Shown here: positions 8,699 through 17,559 of the stretch, one piece after another
How the letters are laid out: each line of letters begins with the position of its first letter
Position numbering within the stretch: position 1 is the first letter of the stretch
Assembly: GCA_965247815.1 (NCBI GenBank)
Contig: CBDFHW010000015.1
Location: 1-64,000, forward strand
Direction: 5' to 3'
From: CBDAQA01 sp965247815
GTDB taxonomy: Bacteria > Planctomycetota > Phycisphaerae > Tepidisphaerales > Tepidisphaeraceae
Length of the DNA: 64,000 bases
The notes under the pieces: generated by a model
Database searches by the model: none
The model's input: the letters and a program-made list of their open reading frames with translations, nothing else
What the model was told of the DNA's origin: nothing
Translations under genes and position numbers: made by a program

Positions 8699-10387
8699 AT
8701 GCCGACGCTCGCGCCCGATCCGCGTTCCGAAGCCGTCACCGCGGCCGAGACACTTGCGGCCGCCCATTGGCGGGCCAACCTTGCGGCGCTGTCGGGCACG
8801 CGGGCAGGCTGTGCAGATCTTCTTTCGAGAAGCGAAGTCGAATTAGAATGGGTCTTCGGTCGGGACGGGACCCTGACCGGGCGGACGCCGGCCGGGCTGT
8901 GGTGGGCAGATTGCTCGGTGCCGTTGCTGGCCGGGCGAAGTTTGCTTTCCACATTGGAACAAGACCCGCTGTCGAGTTGCCTGCTCGCGCCGGGGCACGT
9001 TGGGTTGGTTCTGGCAGCGCGGGAGCGGATGGGGCCGGGGCCGGCACTGATCGTGGTTCAGCCGGATGCGGTCGCTGCGCGGGTCATTCTCGGCTGCCAT
9101 GATTTCTCGGCCGACATTGCGGGTCACCGGTTGTGGTTCGTTTGTGGCCCGGATTGGGAGTCGCAACTTCGGGAGGTATTTGCGGCTTACCCCGGGCTGG
9201 CGACGCCGGCCAGATTCATCCGAACGAAGCTGACCCCGCCGGAGACGGCTGACGAGCTGATCGAAAAAGCACAAGCAATCTTCTCGGCAGTCCTCGAAGC
9301 CCGCGGAACGATCATCCGTGAATTTCAATCGCGGGCGACTGTCGTCGCTGACCCGTTAAAAGCTTCGGAGAAAATCCTGCTGGTGGGTGGTTCGCGGTTT
9401 CGGCTTTGGGACGCGGGAACGAGCGTGCTGGCAGCCGAGCTGGCGGATCAGAACGTGCGTCGATTCGATAATGATGATCCGCTGTCGACGTCGCCGATCG
9501 CATTGCTCGAAGCGGCTCGGGGTTGCGGGAGCGTGGTGTCGGCGGATATCTGCCGGGCCGACGCGACACACCTGGTGCCGATGAACGTCCCATGGGTCAC
9601 GTGGATGACCCGGCCGGCGGCACCGCCGTTTTCCTCGGCGGGTGGAAACGATGTCTTGATTCTGGCCGACGGCAGTTGGCGAAAAATCGCGCGGGCGGCG
9701 GGCTGGCCGGAGGACCGCCTCAGGGTGTGCGGCTGGCCTAAAGTGGCTCGCACGGTTCCGCACCAATCGATACCCAAGGCGTCGAATATTTCCGGCTCGG
9801 CGGTGCTGGGCATTCTCAGCGACACCCGGGCGATCGAGATCCCCGAATCGATCGACGCGTTTTCGAGTCATCGCGTGTTGTGGGAAATGATCGAGGCGGA
9901 ACTGCGCGACACCCCGCTGCTGCTGGAGGATGCCGACGAGTATCTCCGCGACCGGGCCGGGCAACTGAACGTCGACATCGACACGCTCGACCGGGCTCGT
10001 TTCATCAATGAGCTAATCCTGCCCGCGTATCAGCAGGGATTGGTCAGACTGCTGACGAAAGCGGGCGTGGCTGTAAGGGCGTGGGGTGCGGGTTGGTTGC
10101 AGATCCCGGAATTTAGGGCACTAGCCGCGGGCACTATTGAAAATGCCAATCAGTTTTCACAAGCAGTGGCAGAATCGGCAGCGCTGCTGCATTGCTGGCC
10201 GACAAACGCTGCCCATCCCATTGAAATGACAAATGTGCCATTGGTCTACCGAGTCGGACGCGAGGCTGGGATTTTCATAGCCAATGCTAAACGTACGCTC
10301 GCAGCCGGCTTAAACCCTCAAAGAATCGGACCGGGCGAGAGGATCGGTCCGACGGTTCTACAAGCGTTGAAGCTCGGAAGCCGGTGA
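8699..10387 (+). CDS. hypothetical protein, 562 residues, possibly glycosyltransferase-like
   Basis: I do not recognise this protein with confidence. It is cytoplasmic by appearance: no signal peptide or membrane segments. Segments such as EKILLVGGSRFRLWDAGTS and DVLILADGSWRKIARAAGW look like Rossmann strand-turn-helix units, and the C-terminal region (GVAVRAWGAGW followed by a CWPTNAAHPIE segment) is reminiscent of CgeB-type glycosyltransferase group 1 C termini, where a late glycine-rich stretch binds a nucleotide sugar. That is a weak inference. A GAGG sequence precedes the ATG. The codon use is typical high-GC chromosome, so it is very likely a real gene. It appears monocistronic. Confidence 0.7.
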   Translation: MPTLAPDPRSEAVTAAETLAAAHWRANLAALSGTRAGCADLLSRSEVELEWVFGRDGTLTGRTPAGLWWADCSVPLLAGRSLLSTLEQDPLSSCLLAPGHVGLVLAARERMGPGPALIVVQPDAVAARVILGCHDFSADIAGHRLWFVCGPDWESQLREVFAAYPGLATPARFIRTKLTPPETADELIEKAQAIFSAVLEARGTIIREFQSRATVVADPLKASEKILLVGGSRFRLWDAGTSVLAAELADQNVRRFDNDDPLSTSPIALLEAARGCGSVVSADICRADATHLVPMNVPWVTWMTRPAAPPFSSAGGNDVLILADGSWRKIARAAGWPEDRLRVCGWPKVARTVPHQSIPKASNISGSAVLGILSDTRAIEIPESIDAFSSHRVLWEMIEAELRDTPLLLEDADEYLRDRAGQLNVDIDTLDRARFINELILPAYQQGLVRLLTKAGVAVRAWGAGWLQIPEFRALAAGTIENANQFSQAVAESAALLHCWPTNAAHPIEMTNVPLVYRVGREAGIFIANAKRTLAAGLNPQRIGPGERIGPTVLQALKLGSR

Positions 10388-10654
10388 GACAAATACTCAA
10401 TCGGTCGATCGCATCGAATTGAGGACAGCGATGGCAATCTGCATTCGGTCAGGCTCACTTCGAATCGAAACGCTTTAAAAAACTCGACCGGCGGCTTTTT
10501 CAGTCGTGACGTGGGCGTAGACATGATGCGCTTGCAAGGATCCAAGGCCCTTAAACAAAGACGCTCCGCTCCAACACCCTGACGAGACGCCTGTGCCACT
10601 ACAACGCGGCTCGACTGCGATTCGAAACTCGCCTGACCCGCCCTTTCAAAACGA
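10388..10654. other. intergenic, nothing recognised
   Basis: Convergent intergenic region between the 8699 gene and the minus-strand gene at 10655. No gene, RNA or clear terminator hairpin was found by eye. Confidence 0.4.
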
Positions 10655-11305
10655 TTAATTGATAGCGAACAAATTAATCAGCTGAGACGCTTGATTCGAA
10701 TTCCCACGATCGGGCGAACTTTCACGGGCCCGCAGTTGCCGTCGCGTGGTCGCCCGGCACCGAATCTTGGCTTGGTTCCATAGTTTCCTCGTCGTGAGGT
10801 CCGAAGCAAGTTCGTTATGGTTCAACGAGTCAATCGCGTCATCGAATCGCACTGCTTCCTGGAACTGAACTTGATCCCCGAGTTGAAGCAGAACAAACGC
10901 CGACGCGAAAGCGTCGGCCGGCATTCGGCGAACGGGAACGGCGGGCCAGACTCCTTCCGGTTTCTGCAGACCTGCCAGGAACTCGATCCCCCGCGTGATG
11001 GCCCCGCCGTGCCCATTGCCGCACAGCAGTGCTCTGACGACGATCGCGGTCGTCATGGGGTCGCCCCAACTGCCGTCCATACGCTGGGAGGTCAACAGGA
11101 AACGCAACGTCTCGCTATAAAGCGGTGCGAACGTCTGCGACAGCTCATCGAGCCGAATCACCAGCATTGCCGCGGCGGCATCCGGCCCGGTCAGTTCCGA
11201 ATATAATTTTGCAGACGCTTCTGATCTCGGCGCGAGAAGCTGTTCGAGCAACCGGTCATACGCTTTGGCCGACCAGAGACGTTGAATTTGCCGTACGGTG
11301 ATCAT
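10655..11305 (-). CDS. alpha/alpha-barrel repeat protein (prenyltransferase/squalene-oxidase-repeat-like)
   Basis: About 216 residues. The middle part holds two repeats of the type found in terpenoid-cyclase/prenyltransferase toroids: SQRMDGSWGDPMTTAIVVRAL and LAGLQKPEGVWPAVPV, where the QxxDGSWG and Q-x-EGxWP turns are the signature. The protein is much shorter than squalene-hopene cyclases (over 600 residues) and lacks a DXDD-type catalytic motif, so an enzymatic cyclase role is unlikely; a small scaffold or partial toroid is more plausible. The start at 11305 was chosen over 11311 because AGGA lies six bases before it. The C-terminal 40 residues are polar and low in structure. Confidence 0.6.
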   Translation of the reverse strand: MITVRQIQRLWSAKAYDRLLEQLLAPRSEASAKLYSELTGPDAAAAMLVIRLDELSQTFAPLYSETLRFLLTSQRMDGSWGDPMTTAIVVRALLCGNGHGGAITRGIEFLAGLQKPEGVWPAVPVRRMPADAFASAFVLLQLGDQVQFQEAVRFDDAIDSLNHNELASDLTTRKLWNQAKIRCRATTRRQLRARESSPDRGNSNQASQLINLFAIN

Positions 11306-11611
11306 TGACATTCCTTTGTCTTTCCCACTTATGTACGGTAACAGTATGGTATAACTTCACCCGAACGTCAAGCGAATTTATACTGGGAATGTTAAGGGTC
11401 TTAGCACGCGCGATTTTTACGTCCGTTCCTCGAATCTTCCGAAAGATCTGCGCTCCGAGTTGCTTGCTAAGGCCGGGCCTCGGCGGGTGTTTCTCAGCTT
11501 TCAATATTCTTAAGCGCAACTTCGGGCAGGGCGGCGCGTAGAAATGAACGGCGATGATCGTACAATTCGTCACAATCTCTGTGGCGGCCTCGTTCCCGAG
11601 CCGAAAAAACC
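11306..11611. other. intergenic, divergent upstream region
   Basis: Lies between the minus-strand gene at 11305 and ccsB at 11612, so it should hold promoters for both. No convincing promoter, palindrome or small gene was recognised by eye. Confidence 0.4.
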
Positions 11612-13951
11612 TTGCAACTTGCCCGATTCAATCCGTTTCGCCTTCTTAACAGCGTGCCATTCGGCATCGTGCTGATGGTCCTGACGGCGGTCTTCATCGC
11701 CTGCGGTTCCGCCCGACCGTGGCTGCGCGACATGGGTGTGGACGAATGGCCCGGCCTCCGCGACTGGTTCGACAAGACCGATATGCAGTTCTTCGACGCC
11801 TGGCCGTTGACTACGCTGATGGCGCTGCTCGTCGCAAATCTGATCGTCGTGACCTGGCGGAAGATTCCGTTAACCCCCCCGCGTTATGGGGTTTGGTGCA
11901 TTCACTCGGGAATTGTGACGCTCATCTGCGGCACCGCTTTTTATTATCATTACAAAGTCGAAGGTCGGGTTCGTATCTATTCCGATCCGTCGGCCGGCCC
12001 GACGGTCGTCGATCATTATTACGACAAAGACGAACGGTCGCTGTACGCGCGGATTAGCAAAGATGTCCCGGCCGAGTACCCGATGCCGACACTTCCGCGG
12101 TTCAAACAATATGACGAGCAGATGGGCAACGTGGCATCACTCGCCCGGCGCGGTTTGTCGAACATCGAACCGACGCTGGAGACCTGGGATAAGCTGACCA
12201 ACAAGGCCCGGGCGGTAAATCTCGCCGAGTACATTGGTTGCCGCGGAAAGCTGATGTTCAACGTTGTCGGCTTTTATCCTTATGCCGTCGTGAATACCGA
12301 CTTTGCGCCTAACCCGTCTTCGAACACGACCGGGATTGAATTCACGCTTCAAAATCCGCTCGAGCAGAGGACCATCGCCGATTGGTGGCTCGCCGGCTCG
12401 GACCCGCGGTTCAGGTCCAACTCCGAGCGCCAGATGGACTTGGCTCACGTCGAAGTGATCGACCCGTCAATGGTGTCGGTGATGACCGAGGCGGCGGGCG
12501 GATTGTTCAAACTGGACATCACGTTGCCCGGCCTGGAAAAGCCGGTTTCATTGAACGTGCAGGTCGGCAAGAGCTACCCCGTAGCCGACACCGGCTATGT
12601 TCTGCAGATCGAAAGTTACCAGCCGTCCTGGCCTATGTTCGGGACCGGCGAACCGGTCGACATGCTGCAGATGTTGGTGACCGCTCCGAAGCAGCAATAT
12701 CGGCGGATGGTGCTCCAGGATAAGCCCGTCCAGACCGACTTTAAACTGAACGAGCCGGGCACCGGGCCGATGGGTAAGCGGCAGAAAGCGCCGCTGGATA
12801 ACGACCTGAAAATCAGTTTCCACCTGCACGACCCGTATCGGCTTCTGCCCGACCAGAACACCCAGCAGCAGCCCAATTCAGTGAAGCATACATTCCTCAC
12901 CCCGCCCGGCGGGACGGAATTGATCGACCTGGTAGCGGCTGTCGGCACGGTTCCTTCGGAAGTGCGGAGGTTCGCGAACGGGATTGAAGACATCGAGATC
13001 ACGCCGGAGAACGAGGGGCCCGTCGCTCCGTTCATGAACCGGGCGGTGGAGGCTCACGGCGCGACAACACAACCGGGAACGCCGACACAACCGGGGACCC
13101 CGACTGCCGCCGTGGCGACGCCTGCAGAATCCGTCCCCGCGTCTTCAGCCGTTTCAGCAACACCGCCCGGGACATTGGCGGCCACCCCGCCGTCGGCCGG
13201 GCCTGAAGCGGGAGACCCGTCACAACCGCCGATGAACCACCCGTCGGTGAAGATTCACGCCCAGCGACGCGATCATGTTCAGGCCGTCGACCACGTCACG
13301 GTGGTGCCCGCAGGCCGTCGCGACAAGAACGCCGAAGACGCCGGCGTGTACCAGGTTGCCAAGGTGAAGGTCTCGCTTGGGGACTGGTCGACCGAGGTCT
13401 ACGCCCCCTACGCCGACGACGCCGGTGACCGCGCGCGGGTCGACAACTGGCGCGGCGGATTCGTCACGCCCCCCGGTGCGGTCGCGCCGCTGCAACTGCA
13501 GCTGGGAAACCGGCAACGCCCCCTTCCCGTCCGGTTAAGCCTGGACAACTTTAAACTGATTCCCTACCCCGGTGCCGCGGCAGACGACCCGAACGCGATG
13601 ATGCTGGACTTCGTGTCGACAGTCACACTCAATGACGCCGAAAGCGGTGACGGCTACACCGACGTGGCCCGGATGAACCACCCGATTTACTATCACGACG
13701 GTCGCTGGCTGTTTTTCCAGGCCGCCTACGACGGCACCCCCGCACACGCGTGGACACAATTAGGTGTCGGCAACCGGCCGGGCGTGCGGATCATGATCTG
13801 CGGGGCAGTGATGATCTTCATCGGCCTCGCGTATGCGTTCTACGCCAAGCCGTTCATCATCAGACGGATGAAACAGAAGGCAATCGCCCGGGCGGTCGCC
13901 AGCGGGAAGAACGTTCGGCCGGACCTGGTAACCGCCACGGTGAGCGAATGA
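11612..13951 (+). CDS. ccsB: cytochrome c biogenesis protein ResB/CcsB (system II)
   Basis: A 779-residue membrane protein. The first 115 residues hold membrane helices (FGIVLMVLTAVFIACGS; TTLMALLVANLIVVTW; IVTLICGTAFYYHY), followed by a very large periplasmic region of about 600 residues with a Pro/Thr-rich linker around residues 480-530, and one final helix (IMICGAVMIFIGLAYAFYA) near the C terminus. This is the ResB layout, enlarged as in planctomycetes. ResB works with CcsA to deliver heme and attach it to apocytochrome c outside the membrane. The ccsA gene follows 83 bp downstream, and the CxxCH protein at 53776 is a possible client. The TTG start is tentative. Confidence 0.87.
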   Translation: MQLARFNPFRLLNSVPFGIVLMVLTAVFIACGSARPWLRDMGVDEWPGLRDWFDKTDMQFFDAWPLTTLMALLVANLIVVTWRKIPLTPPRYGVWCIHSGIVTLICGTAFYYHYKVEGRVRIYSDPSAGPTVVDHYYDKDERSLYARISKDVPAEYPMPTLPRFKQYDEQMGNVASLARRGLSNIEPTLETWDKLTNKARAVNLAEYIGCRGKLMFNVVGFYPYAVVNTDFAPNPSSNTTGIEFTLQNPLEQRTIADWWLAGSDPRFRSNSERQMDLAHVEVIDPSMVSVMTEAAGGLFKLDITLPGLEKPVSLNVQVGKSYPVADTGYVLQIESYQPSWPMFGTGEPVDMLQMLVTAPKQQYRRMVLQDKPVQTDFKLNEPGTGPMGKRQKAPLDNDLKISFHLHDPYRLLPDQNTQQQPNSVKHTFLTPPGGTELIDLVAAVGTVPSEVRRFANGIEDIEITPENEGPVAPFMNRAVEAHGATTQPGTPTQPGTPTAAVATPAESVPASSAVSATPPGTLAATPPSAGPEAGDPSQPPMNHPSVKIHAQRRDHVQAVDHVTVVPAGRRDKNAEDAGVYQVAKVKVSLGDWSTEVYAPYADDAGDRARVDNWRGGFVTPPGAVAPLQLQLGNRQRPLPVRLSLDNFKLIPYPGAAADDPNAMMLDFVSTVTLNDAESGDGYTDVARMNHPIYYHDGRWLFFQAAYDGTPAHAWTQLGVGNRPGVRIMICGAVMIFIGLAYAFYAKPFIIRRMKQKAIARAVASGKNVRPDLVTATVSE

Positions 13952-14034
13952 CGGTGCGCGAATGATGTTGGCCGCATTGTGAGGATGACCGCGAGTGAAC
14001 GACTCACCGTCGTTCGTGCCCCGAGTAAACGAGA

Positions 14035-15924
14035 ATGTCAGCGTTGAGAGTTATGCGTAAAACATTGTTGACCGTTGTTCTATTGTTCTTATCGCTTCCC
14101 GCATGGTCGCGTGGCCAGCCCGCGGCGGGCACGGGCGGTTTCGCCGAACCGCCCGACCTGTCTGCGCTGCGAACCATCGCGCTGCAGAACATGCAGACGG
14201 TGAAGACGCTCGACAGCTTTTCCCGGCAATTCCTTGAAGTGGTCAGCGGGCGAAGCAGCTACAACGGTCAGGACCCGGTCTTTACCGTCCTCGATATCGC
14301 GTACAACCCCGAGTCGTACGAGTCGGCCAATTTGGTGAAGATTAAGAATCTCCCGCTTCGGACCGAGTTCCGGCGCATTCCTTCGATCTCGACCGAAGAG
14401 CAGGAACGGATCGTTAAAACGGGAATGGTCTCGCTCGCATTGTTGCACCAGCCCGAGGTGCAAAACCTGCTTTCGGGGTTGCAGTCCAGCGACATCCGCA
14501 AAGCCGAAGCGATCGGACAGCTCGTTCAGGCCAGCGACACCCTTGCGGCGATGTGCACGAGCATCAAGGCCGGTCAGGACTTCTTCCTCCCCGTCGCGAT
14601 TATCCCCCCCGCCACCGCCGGCGACACGGTCTGGCACCGGCTTATTGAAATGGCCGGGAATGACCCCGACCTGATCGAGAAAGTCTTCAAGAACGCGGGG
14701 GCCGCGGCACCGAAACCGCTGCCGAACTACGACGCGAAAGTAGTCAGCCCGTGCATCGCGGCGGCTCTGGATCTATACACCGCCTGGAAACAGCACGATT
14801 CGGCCGCCGTGAACACCGCCTCGGTTCAGCTGAGCGACCAGCTGGCCCAGGTGAATCCGGCCGCTTATCCGTCGCCGCTTTTGCGGAATGTCGAAGTCCT
14901 TTACAACCGCTTGGCGAAAATGACCCTGCCCGGGGCGGCGTTTTATTTCTTCGCCTTTGTTTGCTTCCTGATGTCGACGATCACTGGCGTTGCGAGCCTG
15001 CGGCTGTGGGGCCTCCGCCTTCTGGTGATTGGTTTTCTCGTGCACACCGCCGGAATTGGTGTGCGGTGGTGGCTCGTCGGCAGCATCCCGATCAAGAACG
15101 AATTCGAAAGCGTGATGTTTTCCGCCTGGTTCGGTGTTCTGGTCGGGTTGCTCCTGGAGCTCGGGGTCTTCGGCAAGCCGGGCCGCAGCATCTTCGGCGC
15201 CGCCGCCAGCTTCGTCGGTTGGCTTTCGCTTATCGCAATCTTCACCGTCCCTTACGTGCTGCACACGAGCATCGGTGAAAACGTCGGCCAGGTGAATGGG
15301 GTGCTCATGAGCTACTGGCTCTACATCCACGTGACCATGGTCACCGCAAGCTATTCAATGATCGGCATGTCATTCGCGCTCAGCGTCTGGTGGCTCGTCA
15401 AATACTACACCGACCACGGCAATCATCTCGGCCGAACAACGCTTAAGACGACTTCACGCGGGTTCGAACCCGTGATGACCGGCTCGGGTTCCGCGATCGC
15501 AACCATGGGACCGGCGGCCACGCTGGCCCGGCTGCTCTTTTTCCCCGTCGCGGCCAGACTCGACGTGGCCTCCGTGAAATCTAAATCGGCAGTCGCCGCA
15601 AATTCGTCCCCGGGGTTCCTGACCATACTGGACAGCTGCAATCTGGTCGTACTGCAACTGGCCTTCTGGATGCTCGGCGTCGGAATCATTCTCGGCGCGG
15701 TCTGGGCCGACGAATCCTGGGGACGTCCCTGGGCCTGGGACCCGAAAGAAACCTTCGCGCTGGTGACGTGGATCGCCTACCTGGTGATCGTCCACGTCCG
15801 GGTGACCACGGTCGACAAAGCCTGGTGGACCTCGGTGCTCAGCGTTTTCGGATTCTTCCTGATGCTGTTCAACTGGATCGGCGTGAACTATTTCCTGCCC
15901 GGCCTTCACAGCTACGCCGGCTGA
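14035..15924 (+). CDS. ccsA: cytochrome c assembly protein CcsA (system II)
   Basis: A 629-residue protein. It begins with a signal-like hydrophobic segment and a roughly 270-residue extracytoplasmic domain unusual for short CcsA proteins, then a multi-helix membrane domain from about residue 300. The heme-handling WWD motif is clear near residues 562-572 (WGRPWAWDPKE), followed by TFALVTWIAYL. Histidine-containing loops before and after (VLHTSIGENVG; VIVHVR) fit the heme-ligand positions of the family. With CcsB it forms the system II synthetase that joins heme to CxxCH motifs. The gene is probably co-transcribed with ccsB. ATG at 14053 is an alternative start. Confidence 0.9.
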   Translation: MSALRVMRKTLLTVVLLFLSLPAWSRGQPAAGTGGFAEPPDLSALRTIALQNMQTVKTLDSFSRQFLEVVSGRSSYNGQDPVFTVLDIAYNPESYESANLVKIKNLPLRTEFRRIPSISTEEQERIVKTGMVSLALLHQPEVQNLLSGLQSSDIRKAEAIGQLVQASDTLAAMCTSIKAGQDFFLPVAIIPPATAGDTVWHRLIEMAGNDPDLIEKVFKNAGAAAPKPLPNYDAKVVSPCIAAALDLYTAWKQHDSAAVNTASVQLSDQLAQVNPAAYPSPLLRNVEVLYNRLAKMTLPGAAFYFFAFVCFLMSTITGVASLRLWGLRLLVIGFLVHTAGIGVRWWLVGSIPIKNEFESVMFSAWFGVLVGLLLELGVFGKPGRSIFGAAASFVGWLSLIAIFTVPYVLHTSIGENVGQVNGVLMSYWLYIHVTMVTASYSMIGMSFALSVWWLVKYYTDHGNHLGRTTLKTTSRGFEPVMTGSGSAIATMGPAATLARLLFFPVAARLDVASVKSKSAVAANSSPGFLTILDSCNLVVLQLAFWMLGVGIILGAVWADESWGRPWAWDPKETFALVTWIAYLVIVHVRVTTVDKAWWTSVLSVFGFFLMLFNWIGVNYFLPGLHSYAG

Positions 15925-15997
15925 TGCCCGACACCGATCGGCCGGCCCCCCATCCGGTTTGACATCACCCCGAGCCGATCGTTTAATTCGGCAACAA

Positions 15998-16079
15998 GCA
16001 GGAGTGGCGGAATTGGCAGACGCGCAGGACTTAGGATCCTGTACCGCAAGGTGTAGGGGTTCGACCCCCCTCTCCTGCA
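15998..16079 (+). tRNA. tRNA-Leu (anticodon UAG)
   Basis: Class II tRNA with a 7-bp acceptor stem GCAGGAG/CTCCTGC, D arm with GGCAGACGCG, anticodon stem-loop CAGGA-CTTAGGA-TCCTG giving TAG, a variable arm, and a T arm with GGTTCGACC. CCA is not encoded. Reads CUA and other CUN codons. Confidence 0.95.
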
Positions 16080-16280
16080 ATGCAGTTGATTTGATCGGAT
16101 AGGTGGCAGTTTTCGGCAGATCTATCATCGAGCCGGCCGCCACCGGCGACACGACATCGCACCCGCTTTCGTACGTCGGAATTTGCAAATGCAATATCGA
16201 TCCGGCGCCTGCACCGCTCGGACAAGTGAAGTGGAGATTTAAAGGCAACAGGCCGCGGTCGGACTCGTAAGGATTTAGGT
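16080..16280. other. intergenic, nothing recognised
   Basis: Upstream region of the TPR gene. No further tRNA or small gene was seen. Confidence 0.4.
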
Positions 16281-17408
16281 ATGATTGATTCGAATCGCGG
16301 TCGTGTCGGACGCCTTGCGGTACGCAATTCTTATCGCGGTCACCGGTTGGTAAAATGTATCGGCTGGTTGCTCGGCAGTTGTCTGACGATCGCGGCGATG
16401 CCATCGATCGTGTCGGCCGACACGCTCTGGATCGGTGAAGTGAATTCGAATCCGATCAAGACCACCGGCGTAAAAGTGCAGTCGGTCGACGGCGACAAAG
16501 TCACCTATACGACCGAATCGGGCGCTTCCTCGACCAAGCCGTTGTCGCAACTTCAGCTGGTGAATATCGACGGTGAAACCAGTTTCGACGCTGCCGAGAA
16601 CGCGTATGCGGCGAAAAACTGGAATGACGCCTTGACCGGCTATCAATCGTCGATTCAGTCGTCCAAGGACTGGATCAAAAGGCGGTCGGCGACTCGGTTG
16701 GGGCTGACGGCAAAGCAGGCACACCGGTTCGACGCCGAGGTGAATGCGTATGTCACGCTGATGCTGATCGACCCCGCGCTCGCTGCGCCGATCAAGCCGT
16801 CGAAGGCTGCGGAAAACGCGCCGAATTTGGACGCGGCCGTCGCCCGGATCAATCAAGGTCTTGCAACGACGTCGATCACCACTTCGCAGAAAAGTGAATT
16901 GCTCGGAGTGCGGCTGGACATCTACCGGGCGAAAAAAGACACGGCCAACGTCAACCAGACGTTGCAGCAGCTTTTGGCGCTGGGCGGTGGAAACCCCGGC
17001 GACGCCGCGATGCTGAAGATCGCCGCCGCTAACGTGGCTTACGACGCCAAACAGTACACGCAGGCGATCAACACCATCGAACAAAACCGGGCGATCTTTA
17101 CCGCACCCGATCAGCAAGTGGATGCGCTGTATGTGCTCGCGACGGCGAAAGAAGCCGTCGACGGCAGTAAGACCGACCCTGATGTGCTCAAAGACCTGAC
17201 GTTGGCGTATATGCGGGTGGTCACGTTCGGCAGTCAACTACCGGAAAAAACCCACGTCGCCGAATCGCTTTACCGGGCAGGGCAACTCCAGGAGAAGCTA
17301 AAAGACCCGCAGGCCGCGGTCCAGCTTTACCAGGAGATTCTGAAGAGCTTCGGCACTTCCCCGGTCGCCGCGGACGCCCGCACGGCGTTGGCCAAGGCTG
17401 GCAAGTAA
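16281..17408 (+). CDS. exported TPR-repeat protein
   Basis: A 375-residue protein with a long charged N terminus, then a hydrophobic signal segment (CIGWLLGSCLTIAAMP) and a cleavage-like SADT. Residues 45-90 form a small beta-rich domain, and the rest is helical with TPR-type repeats (SFDAAENAYAAKNWNDALTGY; VAYDAKQYTQAINTIEQN; SLYRAGQLQEKLKDPQAA). Such proteins act as periplasmic scaffolds; a YbgF/BamD-like role in envelope assembly is possible but not demonstrable. The next gene encodes a SurA/PpiD-like protein about 150 bp downstream, which suits a shared envelope-protein role. Confidence 0.7.
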   Translation: MIDSNRGRVGRLAVRNSYRGHRLVKCIGWLLGSCLTIAAMPSIVSADTLWIGEVNSNPIKTTGVKVQSVDGDKVTYTTESGASSTKPLSQLQLVNIDGETSFDAAENAYAAKNWNDALTGYQSSIQSSKDWIKRRSATRLGLTAKQAHRFDAEVNAYVTLMLIDPALAAPIKPSKAAENAPNLDAAVARINQGLATTSITTSQKSELLGVRLDIYRAKKDTANVNQTLQQLLALGGGNPGDAAMLKIAAANVAYDAKQYTQAINTIEQNRAIFTAPDQQVDALYVLATAKEAVDGSKTDPDVLKDLTLAYMRVVTFGSQLPEKTHVAESLYRAGQLQEKLKDPQAAVQLYQEILKSFGTSPVAADARTALAKAGK

Positions 17409-17559
17409 CCCGATCCGGCGCAATACTGCCGGCGACAGGAAAATGACCGGTCCCGCCTTGCCGAACCATATTGCTCGTCGAATGACCTGTAAATTGCCTT
17501 TGATCTGTGCTCAACTGTCTCTAAAACGAACGCTGACAATTTAAAGTCCGGACCCCGAC

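Noticed and set aside
15454..16404. A 316-codon minus-strand frame over ccsA and tRNA-Leu
   Set aside because: It runs through a tRNA gene and the conserved end of ccsA and has low-complexity composition.
16275..17237. A 320-codon minus-strand frame over the TPR gene
   Set aside because: Arg/Gly/His-rich composition typical of antisense frames in high-GC DNA; the TPR frame is clearly coding.
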